Below, piece after piece: positions 19,061-28,400 of a DNA stretch of 64,000 nucleotides (position 1 is its first letter; every line of letters starts with the position of its first letter). Origin of the DNA: Tritrichomonas foetus (Eukaryota > Parabasalia > Tritrichomonadida > Tritrichomonadidae); assembly GCA_001839685.1 (NCBI GenBank), contig MLAK01000893.1, forward strand, positions 70,284 through 134,283, given 5' to 3'. The position numbers were made by a program, and so were the translations under genes. The notes under the pieces were generated by a model. The model saw nothing but the letters and a program-made list of their open reading frames with translations, did not search any database and was not told the DNA's origin.

Positions 19061-19294
19061 ATTTTTCCGGTTTACATACTTTTCATTTTATTCGCCTCTG
19101 GCATTCATATATTTTTATAAATTATTAGATTAAATCGCGTTTTAACCCCAAATATTTTCTTTGTTATTAAAGTTTAATATTATGTTTCCACGATGTTACC
19201 GATTTGGAGAAAGGAATTTACTTATTCTGGAAATTTTACAAGCAATTAAATTCAAAAAAATAATCACGAAAAAATTGGAATAATTTACTTTTGT

Positions 19295-20197
19295 TTATTT
19301 GATGAACACTTCTGGATGCAATGCACAAGCTGCAGCACCAACAAGTCCAGCATCTTTGTTGTAAACTGGTCTTTGGATCTTTGGAACCTCAAGGTATCCA
19401 TTGATCATATCCTTACAGTATTGATTAGCCTTTTCATACAAGAAGCCGCGGTTGTCACCAGTCATGATTCCACCACCAACGACAAACCTGTCGATTGAAT
19501 ATGTGTAAGCAGCAGTAGTTGCAGCAGCTGCAATGTAGTAAGAAAACATATCCCATACTTTGTGATCGTTTGGAACATCTTTGAGTTCTTCTGGTTTGAT
19601 TCCAAGACGTTGTGCAAGTGAATTTGCAGTTATTCGCCCTTCAATACAGTTGCTGTGGAATGGACAGATTCCTGGGAAGTCATCTCCAGGATAGGCTTGT
19701 AAAACAATGTGTCCGAATTCTGGATGCATAATTCCGTGGATTGGACGACCGTCGACGAAAACACCGGCACCAACACCAGTTCCCACTGTTAAATAGGCGA
19801 CAGCACGAACAGAGCTATCTCTTTCATGAAGTGCCAAAAATTCTGAATATGCTGGTGCGTTAACATCTGTCTCGAGAATAATTGGTACTTTTGTACCGAG
19901 GTTCTTGCGGATCTGTTCGACAAGTGGAAAGTGCTTCCAGTTTGGTTTTGGTGTATTTGCGATGCATCCCTTTTCGATGTTGAGCGGACCGAATGAAGCG
20001 ATACCAATAGCTTCAAAATCATATCCTGATTCTTTGATTTCGTTGCAGATTTCTTTTACTGCGTCTTCTCCTCTGATTGGAAATGCAGTTGGGATTCCCT
20101 TCTTCTTCCAAAGGAAGCTGCCGATTTCATTAGCGATGGCAACAGCTGATGTTGTTCCACCTAGCTCAATGCAACAAACATTCTTTTTTCCGAGCAT
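19295..20197 (-). CDS. ROK-family fructokinase/hexokinase, bacterial type
   Basis: A 300-residue sugar kinase of the ROK family, phosphorylating fructose or a related hexose with ATP at the start of glycolysis. Features are the N-terminal phosphate loop IELGGTTSAVAIAN, the catalytic-region block ETDVNAPAYSEF, LTVGTGVGAGVFVDG and HGIMHPEFGH. A zinc-site pattern follows with Cys-Pro-Phe-His and Asn-Cys-Ile-Glu-Gly. FVVGGGIM lies in the second ATP-binding lobe. The zinc pattern matches bacterial fructokinases such as Bacillus YdhR, not eukaryotic hexokinases. Trichomonads are known to use bacterial-type sugar kinases, consistent with ancient lateral transfer. The ATG at 20197 gives a complete domain. 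Confidence 0.9.
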   Translation of the reverse strand: MLGKKNVCCIELGGTTSAVAIANEIGSFLWKKKGIPTAFPIRGEDAVKEICNEIKESGYDFEAIGIASFGPLNIEKGCIANTPKPNWKHFPLVEQIRKNLGTKVPIILETDVNAPAYSEFLALHERDSSVRAVAYLTVGTGVGAGVFVDGRPIHGIMHPEFGHIVLQAYPGDDFPGICPFHSNCIEGRITANSLAQRLGIKPEELKDVPNDHKVWDMFSYYIAAAATTAAYTYSIDRFVVGGGIMTGDNRGFLYEKANQYCKDMINGYLEVPKIQRPVYNKDAGLVGAAACALHPEVFIK

Positions 20198-21037
20198 ACT
20201 TCAAAAAAGTGAAATGATTTTTTCTGCATATCATTGAATGAAATTCAATAGAAATTGTTGGTAATGTTTCAATATTGAATTAAAAAAGTGATTTATTTGA
20301 ATGATCGCTCAATTATGATTTCAATACATGACTCTATGAAATGGGTTGAATGAGTTAAACTTTTTGTGTATAGCTTCAAATAAAATTTATCAAAAAGTTT
20401 CAGCCATTCCATTGAATGAGAACAAATAGACTCACAAGCCTTTACCCGTTTTATATAATTCATTTTAATTACCTTATCAAAACCTATTTTTAGTGATAAA
20501 GTTGATGATTTACTATCTTGTCCTGAATTAGACCAATGATGAACAGAGATAATTTTTTTCCTTATCTGAATTATTTTTATTATTCCTAATGAATTATAAT
20601 ATCCTAATAAACAAATCTATATCATTGACATTATTTTAGAAATTAACGCGAAAAACAAAATCATTTGTGATTTATGAAATCGAACGATTAAATCTTAAAA
20701 ATTCTAGTTTCTAAATAGTTTTCTAGTATAATGAATGAATTTTCATAACTCAAATATTCGAACATCAAAAATGACAAAAGTAAAATTTGCAGATATTAAA
20801 TTCATCATTCACATGAATGAAGCGCAGAGTCACAAAGTAGTGCTTTGAAAGCACACATTTATATAAAAAATCAAAACAAAAAAAAAAAAAAAAAAAAAAA
20901 AAAGCAAAAATCAAACTTTTACAATAAAACATCAAAAAGTGTGCTTTTTTATAGATTTATAAAAATATATTCTAGAAAGCTTATTATATAAACATTTCTA
21001 ACTAGTTAGTTATTTCGTTAACTGTATATTAATGAGC
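20198..21037. other. Spacer with poly(A) tract between short inverted repeats
   Basis: A 26-base A-run at 20878-20903 is flanked by AAAGCACAC (20848-20856) and its complement GTGTGCTTT (20939-20947). GTGCTTTGAAAGCAC nearby is also self-complementary. This could be a tiny miniature element, but no target-site duplication was found. No coding sequence was seen. Confidence 0.4.
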
Positions 21038-22051
21038 TCATTCGAGATAAGAAGCGAAGACACCTAAAATGTTCACACGAATCTGAAATTCATCAATTTT
21101 GTCGGGAGAGAGAGTTCCAGCGTCAAGCATTTCATTGAGCCTCTTTTTCTCATCAAAAACGAAATCATCTCCCTTATCGAGAATCTCCCTCATCACCCAT
21201 GCGTAGTATTTCGTTCCTTCGTACAATTCGATATCGTTGATGTAGTGTGGCTTCTTGCCTTTAGTCAAAAAGTCTTCAACAATTTGGGCAACGTCGTCGA
21301 TAACGCCTGCCTCAGAATTCAAACGTCCGTTTAATCCACGCTGTGTTCCGCAGTAGTCGTTTATAAAATCTATGAGGTCTTCTGCTGTCTTTTTGCCTGT
21401 GAAAGTGATTGGATCTGGCTCATCTTTACAATAGAGTCTGCAATCTGGAAAACTCTTCAAATCATAATCCCAATTGTAAAATTTGTATAAATCGACATCG
21501 TTTGCAACAATTTGAACTCTATCGTCGTATTTGTAAGCTTCGGCAACTTCCCTCATATGAGGAATAAATTTCTTGCAGGAAACGCACCATGGGTTGTAAA
21601 ACATGACGAAAACGCAATGTGTATTATTGAGCATCTCTTTGAAGACGCGGCCGTTTGGCTGTCTTAATGCGATAACTAAATCGCGTGGATGAACACCGGT
21701 GATTCCAGTGGCCCACCTTGATACTGATTCGTGCGACATTCCACCTTCATATTCGTGAACGGCATCACGTGTGTAAAGCTTAATAACAGGGGCCATCGAA
21801 ACGCCAACTTTGTAGCAGAAGTGGCGATACTTTCCACAGTTGATTCCAGCAACATTAATTCCGTCGATACCTTCATACATTTGGCCAACAAGGTCGTACT
21901 GTTCATCAAGAACTAAAGAATATTTTCGGTGAGCTGTATAGAAACGAACAATGGTTGGAATAGGTCCATTGACGACATTATCGAAGTTGTCTGGCGTGAG
22001 GACTTTGAATGAAAGAGCAGAAAGTCCAGCAGAAAGAAGTAAAGATAACAT
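21038..22051 (-). CDS. Protein disulfide isomerase with ERp29-type C-terminal domain
   Basis: The 337-residue product begins with a short signal peptide, MLSLLLSAGLSALSF, favouring the ATG at 22051 over the longer frame from 22222. Two thioredoxin-like domains follow. The first (about 16-130) has HRKYSLVL where CxxC would be, so it is redox-inactive. The second (about 140-245) has FYNPWCVSCKKFIPHM with a CVSC active site. The C-terminal part (GRLNSEAGVIDDVAQIVEDF to the end) is an ERp29/Erp38-type helical domain, as in plant and amoebal PDIs. It should catalyse disulfide formation in the ER lumen. The C terminus is ASYLE, so there is no KDEL-like retrieval signal. Confidence 0.88.
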   Translation of the reverse strand: MLSLLLSAGLSALSFKVLTPDNFDNVVNGPIPTIVRFYTAHRKYSLVLDEQYDLVGQMYEGIDGINVAGINCGKYRHFCYKVGVSMAPVIKLYTRDAVHEYEGGMSHESVSRWATGITGVHPRDLVIALRQPNGRVFKEMLNNTHCVFVMFYNPWCVSCKKFIPHMREVAEAYKYDDRVQIVANDVDLYKFYNWDYDLKSFPDCRLYCKDEPDPITFTGKKTAEDLIDFINDYCGTQRGLNGRLNSEAGVIDDVAQIVEDFLTKGKKPHYINDIELYEGTKYYAWVMREILDKGDDFVFDEKKRLNEMLDAGTLSPDKIDEFQIRVNILGVFASYLE

Positions 22052-23672
22052 TTTTGATGTATTACGTTTGTTGATTAAGGTTAACAATCGACCATAACCG
22101 ATGGGCTGAACATCAGATGAAATAAAATCAGATAAAAAAACATTGAAAATAATTGATAGGTTTGTTTGATTTCCATTTTGTTTCATCTCACTGATAATGA
22201 TGAATAGAATTTCAAGGCTCATAATGAAACATAAGAATTATTAGCTGCATTCTAGTTATGTGACTCTTAGATTTTGTAATTGTTTCAGAATTGAATTCTC
22301 AATTTGATATTTGGAGTGAACTATGACACTGATTAACAGTAAAAAACATTTACATTAAAATAAATATGCTAAAACTAGACAATAGTTCCATTTTTGAGTA
22401 AAACTATCTTTGACATTGAAATATTGAATATCATTGGAGAAGAAATAATGTTAGAGTGTATAAATTATAGTATGAACTTTAGAATTCATTAAGCCACAAA
22501 ACAATTCAGAAAGAAAATGGCATCCTAATCATGAAAAATGCGTGAATTTATTCAATCATGAATAATTGGAAATTTGCATTCAACGTGAATATTTCACCAT
22601 ATGCTATCGTTATTAGAAAAGTGATTCTTTTTTGAATGGAAAAAAGGGAGAAACGTAAACTATTTAAATAAATTTATGTCATTAAGTTTTTCTGAGTAAT
22701 TTTTTTATGTATCGAAACTTTTATTTAGGGGGAAAAAAAATCGCTTATTTTTATTCAAAAGCACTTCTCACTTTTTACAACCAGTTTACTAGTACTAGAA
22801 GATAAATATCCATTTTGGACTGTTGTATCGTTATATTCAAGATTATTGGGAATGATTGTTGACTGAGGAAACGATAAATAGCAGTTTCGTTAAGTTTAAA
22901 ACAGATTTGTTTTGAAAAAGTGATGAATTTCCCATAAATATAAAATGTTCTGTTTTCTCTAAATGGATTTAATCTTTTTGTTATTTCTTTTTTTTTTATG
23001 AAATTCTGAATCAAAGCGTCTTATGTACAAATATGAGAGATATTGGTATTTCTTGAAGCTGCAAAAGACAAAATTAACATTCGAATGTTAATAACGTAAT
23101 CATGAATACTCCAATCACTGGGGAAATTCTTAATAACAAATAAGAATACAACATATTGGCTTTCACTCTTGCTATTTAAGTAAATATTCACATATTTTTG
23201 TTATTAAGGGAAATACTTTATCAATAGTTCATTTTTAATTTTGAAATAAAGGAAATATAAATTTCAGAAAAAAAAAACAATTATTGATTCAGAACTGTAA
23301 ATATTGAATATTTCTATACGTATCTCAAATTATTTTATATTGTCATTCAATCATTTTATTCTTTTGGATTTTGCGTAAAATTATTTGAAAAATTTAAACA
23401 ATCCCACACAAATGTTCGCAGTTTTACTTGTAAAATTAAATCAATTTTCACGTAATAAATAATAGATAACAGTGTTTTCTTCAATCATCGTATTTCTTAT
23501 CTGAGTAAAATGTTCAGATTTTCCTTCAGAGAGAATCCAATAATTACTGCAATCATAGAAATCTCTTCGAAAACAAACTCGAGAATTTTTCACAAATTTT
23601 GAATGTACATAGAAACTCATTGAATCATAAAAAAAGACAGCAGACCCATTTCTATTATCTTCACGGGGTTGA
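22052..23672. other. Long AT-rich spacer
   Basis: About 1.6 kb between the divergent PDI and Myb genes. It contains chance ORFs of about 80 codons (22775-23014 and 23441-23680, minus strand). The second has less AT-driven residue use but no recognisable domain. No repeats or RNA genes were seen. Confidence 0.5.
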
Positions 23673-24629
23673 ATGTTCATTCCAAGCACTGATAATAACT
23701 CTCATGTACAACAAACTCCAATACACGACGAAGTATTCAATAAAGAGAATTGCGCCTTCCCTCCGACGAATCAATTAAATTTGCCATCATTTAAACGGAG
23801 TTTTTTGAACAATTTTGATATTTCTTATTATCTTCAGAATGGTAACAATTCCCCTTATTTATTAAAAGCCAAATTCCTGCAAAACCAAGAATCTAAAGTC
23901 AATATTATTAAATTAGCAAATACTGACATAAATTCCGCTTTATATAAAGAACTGATATATAGAAAAACAATGTGGACTCATAGTGAAGATGCTCTCCTCA
24001 TCAAAGCAGTTAATGAATATGGACCAAAAAATTGGGCTTCGATTTCATCTTTCGTGCCAGGCCGAAGTGGAAAGCAATGTCGTGAGAGATGGCTTGGAAG
24101 CCTCGATCCTAATCTTTGTCAGAATTCTTGGACGCATGAGGAAGATAAGCTTTTAATTAAATTTCACAAAATTTATGGAAATAAGTGGGCGAAAATTGCC
24201 AAGCATCTTCCTGGAAGATCAAGAATTTCTCTTCGGAATCGTTTTGGATGCCTTGAAAGGCATATTCTGAAAAAAGGGCCAGGGGTTTTTGATTCATCCA
24301 ATTTGGAGCTGTACCCTCCGAGTGACAGCAGCCAAATAACAGAAAATGATGGGTTCACATCAGATGAATTCATTCTCTCTTTTAGTGAAGATGAAGAGTC
24401 TAACTCTGATGAGCTGTGCAATTCTCAAAATGAAAGGCAGAATGAAGATGCCTTAGGAAATAATTGTTGTAATAATTCTATCGATAGCTTTTCGAAAAGC
24501 TCTAATGTTGTTCAATGTCAAAATACAAAAGAGATTTCTAAGGAGTTTACTGAATTCATTATGTTCGATCAAATGTTTTACAAAGAATTTGATGATCTGA
24601 TAGTTCAGGAAGTTGCTTTCTCCACCTAA
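23673..24629 (+). CDS. R2R3 Myb DNA-binding protein
   Basis: A 318-residue protein with two adjacent Myb repeats at about residues 98-198. The R2 helices are TMWTHSEDALLIKAVNEYG and GRSGKQCRERWLGSLDP. The R3 repeat has NSWTHEEDKLLIKFHKIYG followed by GNKWAKIAKHLPGRSRISLRNRF. The three spaced Trp of each repeat and the recognition helices are intact. The N terminus is Asn/Pro-rich; the C terminus is acidic, with DEFILSFSEDEESNSDEL, which could activate transcription. Trichomonads have a large family of such two-repeat Mybs that bind promoter elements. The target here is unknown. Confidence 0.9.
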   Translation: MFIPSTDNNSHVQQTPIHDEVFNKENCAFPPTNQLNLPSFKRSFLNNFDISYYLQNGNNSPYLLKAKFLQNQESKVNIIKLANTDINSALYKELIYRKTMWTHSEDALLIKAVNEYGPKNWASISSFVPGRSGKQCRERWLGSLDPNLCQNSWTHEEDKLLIKFHKIYGNKWAKIAKHLPGRSRISLRNRFGCLERHILKKGPGVFDSSNLELYPPSDSSQITENDGFTSDEFILSFSEDEESNSDELCNSQNERQNEDALGNNCCNNSIDSFSKSSNVVQCQNTKEISKEFTEFIMFDQMFYKEFDDLIVQEVAFST

Positions 24630-24674
24630 TCTATCCGATCATTTTTAAATTATGAATTAACTCTAACCCTTTCA

Positions 24675-24858
24675 GTGGGTTACCCGCGGTTATATACCCG
24701 TCAATTATTTTTCACGCACCTGAACAAAATTGGGCATTATTTGTAGAGGGTATTCAAATTAGAATTCGTTATTTAACCAGGTATCACCAGGTTATTCGCT
24801 ATTTGAGTAGGTATTACCCAACTAATTCAAGCATACGTTGTGGGTAGCTTACCCATGC
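24675..24858. repeat. Cluster of imperfect GGGTA/TACCC palindromes
   Basis: Within 185 bases lie GGGTTACCC (24678-24686), GGTTATATACCC, CAGGTATCACCAGGTTATTC, GTAGGTATTACCCAAC and GGGTAGCTTACCC (24842-24854). They share a GGTA/TACC core and are richer in GC than the surrounding spacer. They may be a relic of a mobile element or a protein-binding array. Confidence 0.4.
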
Positions 24859-25084
24859 AAAAAAACTTCAATTGTTTAGATTAAACAAAAGCTTTGAATT
24901 CATCAGCATCATATACCTCTTGTTTTATTTCATTCAAGAAATGATGCCTTTTATGAAGCAAAGGCATTATCCTTTGACAAAGGACTTATGCTAGTATTCT
25001 ATTCCATTCACTGTATCAAAATGATCTTTCATTTACAATTCGTCAAACAAAAGGAAGATTAATTTATTGGCAAAGAATCATTAA

Positions 25085-25185
25085 AACTATTTCTATATTT
25101 TAACTTATTTGTTATTTTAATTTATTCTTTATTTTAACTATTTCTTTATTTTAACTATTTCTTTATTTTAACTATTTCTTTTATA
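25085..25185. repeat. 17-bp tandem repeat
   Basis: About five to six copies of a CTTTATTTTAACTATTT unit. The first copies are diverged and the last three are nearly identical. It lies in the convergent spacer and has no coding role. Confidence 0.75.
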
Positions 25186-25420
25186 ATTTAAATCATCAGT
25201 AAGCTTAGTTATATCTATATGAAAAATTTAACTATTAAATAATGATCTGAAACATGATTTTAGACCAAGGAAGAAGCCCCCTTGTTATTAATCCAAAAGG
25301 TACTTTCATAAATACCTTCTTCAATCTTTCAAAAAAAAAAAAAAAATACATAGAAAATATGAAAAGGTTATTAACACCATAAAATAACAGAAAACTATAG
25401 TGAGAAAAAATCAATCTTTT

Positions 25421-28400
25421 TTATTGATCTTCACGTTGGATATTTGTTGAAACAGTTTGATTTTCATTTTCATGAGTGAAAATCCTATAAAGGCGTTGAA
25501 ATTCCTCTATTGTTTCAAGTTTATCTCTCAAAAGCCTTATTCCATAAGGAACAGGTTGCATCTTGTATGATCTTTGCATCATTACAGCAAAAACAATGTC
25601 TTGGATTGTAATTGAATCCCAATTTAGTTCAAGTGTTGTAAAAATGGTGAACAAGCAAGAAGTAAAGAATCGTGTAGCTCGAGAATTATAGCGTGAGTGA
25701 TCAAAAAGACATTCAACGACAGTTATTGCGTTTCTTACAGAATTTGCACAAATCAAAATGTATCTGATGATTGACCAGAGTGGATATTTAAGTATGTTTT
25801 CATCTGGATCAGGACGAACAGTTACTTCAAACGCATAAAGAAGGAATTTACCAATTTCAGGAAGAGAAAATGGGCCAACTTTATTCCATTCATTGATTGC
25901 TTCAATAATGATTTCATTTGGTGCAAATCCAGCAGAAAGAATTCGATCATATGGTTGACATCTGCATGTCATGAATTTAGAATAGATTGGTACAATGGCG
26001 TTATCATTGCACACTCTACAACTTAAAATAATGTTTCTAAGTTTCCTAAAGTGGAGTGGAATCGTTGTTACATAGTCAAAGTAATAACCACAGACAAACT
26101 TGGGGCAATCATGAACAATGAGAAGCATGATTCGTAGAATAGTTTTATAACATTTCCTGTATTTTTGATAATTTCCCCAATCTTTCGGAAACTTAGTCAG
26201 AATTAGGAGCATTGAAACAATGAGACCTGATGTTGGTGCATAAATTTGTTCATCACCAAGTAAAAGTGGTTGAATGATCAGTGGGAAGATGTAAAGCCAA
26301 GCACCAATGAATTGTGGATAATGAACAGGATGTGTATCATTCAAAAAGCCGCCAAACATCTTTGCAATACCAATTAATGATCTAAGCTGTATGATTACGC
26401 TAGACATTACAGATGCAAAATAATCTAATGAGATCTTTTTGTTGGTTGTTGTATTGAAAATTCCACATAAAAACTTTTGGAGAACTGTATGATTTGGATC
26501 ATTGGTAGTGAAGTTGATCATCGCAAATAAAACCTTCAATAACTTGGTTTTTCCATCAGGGAATGAGGTTGTAATTAATTCATCCCAGAAACAATTATCC
26601 ATGAAGTATTTCTGATTAGTAATGAGGAAATCTTGAACAGACTGAGCACCATTTTTAATTGATTGTTCAAATGTATTAAAGAACCTTTCCAGTACATCAT
26701 GTCTGAGCTTGGGAATCGTTGATCTTGCTTCGTATCGTTGATAAGTTTGCCATGTTCGAATCAATGGTGCACAAAGCTCATGATTTATTGATTGATTAGT
26801 GCATAAGAAGGACATCAATCTTTCCAATGAATGTGGATAAAGTTGCTTGTTTTGTAAAAGCTCTAATGCTACTTTAACAAGAGGGAAGAAATCACAGTTT
26901 CGATTAACTGGTTGATCAACAAAATTCATTGCTAGAGTTTCAACGAAGCTTGGTGCAACGATGCCAACTGATACCATTTGTGCAAAAACAGTTAAATCTG
27001 GCATTGCCCTCCATAATAAATTATGGATTTGGGGTTGAATGTTTTCTTTCATTGGGAAATTCATGAAATATTGATTTACAAGTTCCACACCAAATTGCAC
27101 TACATTTGGTGGTGAGTTTGGAGGGAAGCAATAGACAATTGATGCAACGATTGAGATAGGTGGTGGCATCTGAAATGTTTGTCTGTTCTTTCTGATGCTT
27201 GTAACTTGTCCTGTTTTTGGATCAACAACGAAACATGATAATATATATGAAGTTATTTGGTTATTTATTGGTAATTCATTTGGATAAATGTCTGTTGCGC
27301 AAATATGTAATGGATCGACCATAAAACCACCATATGATCGTTTAATGTCTGGATCAACATTGTAGCATTCATAAATACCTGTTGGAACAATACTATTTGG
27401 ATCAATTTGTCGTGTATAAGATGATGGTGTTATTTCAGTTGGCCATAAAGCAAGTGGAACTTTTTGTGCGATTGATGGTGGGAAAGATTTAACATCCCAA
27501 TAACCTTCAGTCCTGATTTTATTGATTGGTTCAAGTTTCTTTTCCAACAATTGATTTCCAAGTGCATAAGAAAGTTGTCTTAAAACCAAATCAATCCATC
27601 TTGTGTTCATTCGAATAGCTGTTCTGTGAATATAATCGGTTGTTGGATCGCATGGATCAGTAATTAAAGAAACAGCCATCATTGATAAAGCGTTTGTGAA
27701 TTGATGTAACAATCCTTTAGAATGCCTTTTGACTGCTTCTTGATCACGACAACGAGCAAAGTCTTTAAGAACTAAATCAAATGCAGTTGTTGATGCTGTA
27801 TTTGCAATAGATGACACTTTTGTGTATATGAAAAATCCAACTTCACGAACAAATACTGAACGCATTGGCTCCATTGGTTCAGTAAGTATAAAGTGTTGAT
27901 GAACAACATGAAGTAATGAAACCATATCACCGTTCAAAAGCTTCTCTGCCGAAACAAGGGACAATGATGATGTAAAATCGAATGGTGGATAAAAGAAGTC
28001 TGAAGTCGAAACACTTTCAATCTTCAATCTTCGCAATGGATATGGTTCAATATCAGCAAGTGTCACATTAAAGTGTGCATAAATATTTGTGATTAATGAA
28101 TAAAGAGAATTAATCAAATATGGAATACGCGCAATTCCACCAAGAATAGATAAAATTGAAACTGTCCATGGATTAGGGGGCTTAAAAATTGGAGATGCAT
28201 TTTCAAAAATCGAATTAACTAATGGTAAAACTGTACAGAGCAAAGAATTGGTATAACCAAATAAGAGTAATTCTGGAATATTCAAAAGTCTATGATAAAT
28301 TGGCCTTGACTTATTTAATGTCACAAATCCAAGCCATCTACCAATTCTTGTTAGAGTGCACCTTGTTTTTGTTGTTCGGCAATTTGGTTCATCATTCAGC

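Larger units (their letters stand above)
24630..25420. other. Spacer with a palindrome cluster and tandem repeat
   Basis: Convergent spacer between Myb and NOT1. It has a GC-richer island at 24665-24860 with several GGTA/TACC palindromes, a 17-bp tandem array at 25085-25185 and a short A-run near 25330. No coding sequence was seen. Confidence 0.5.

Noticed and set aside
20848..20947. Miniature transposon suggested by 9-bp inverted repeats around a poly(A) run
   Set aside because: Repeats are short, no target duplication was found, and A/T-rich spacers yield such pairs by chance; noted only in the spacer entry.
23441..23680. 79-codon minus-strand ORF overlapping the Myb start
   Set aside because: Residue use is less AT-driven than most chance ORFs, but it overlaps the start of a clear Myb gene and has no recognised domain; kept only as ambiguous.
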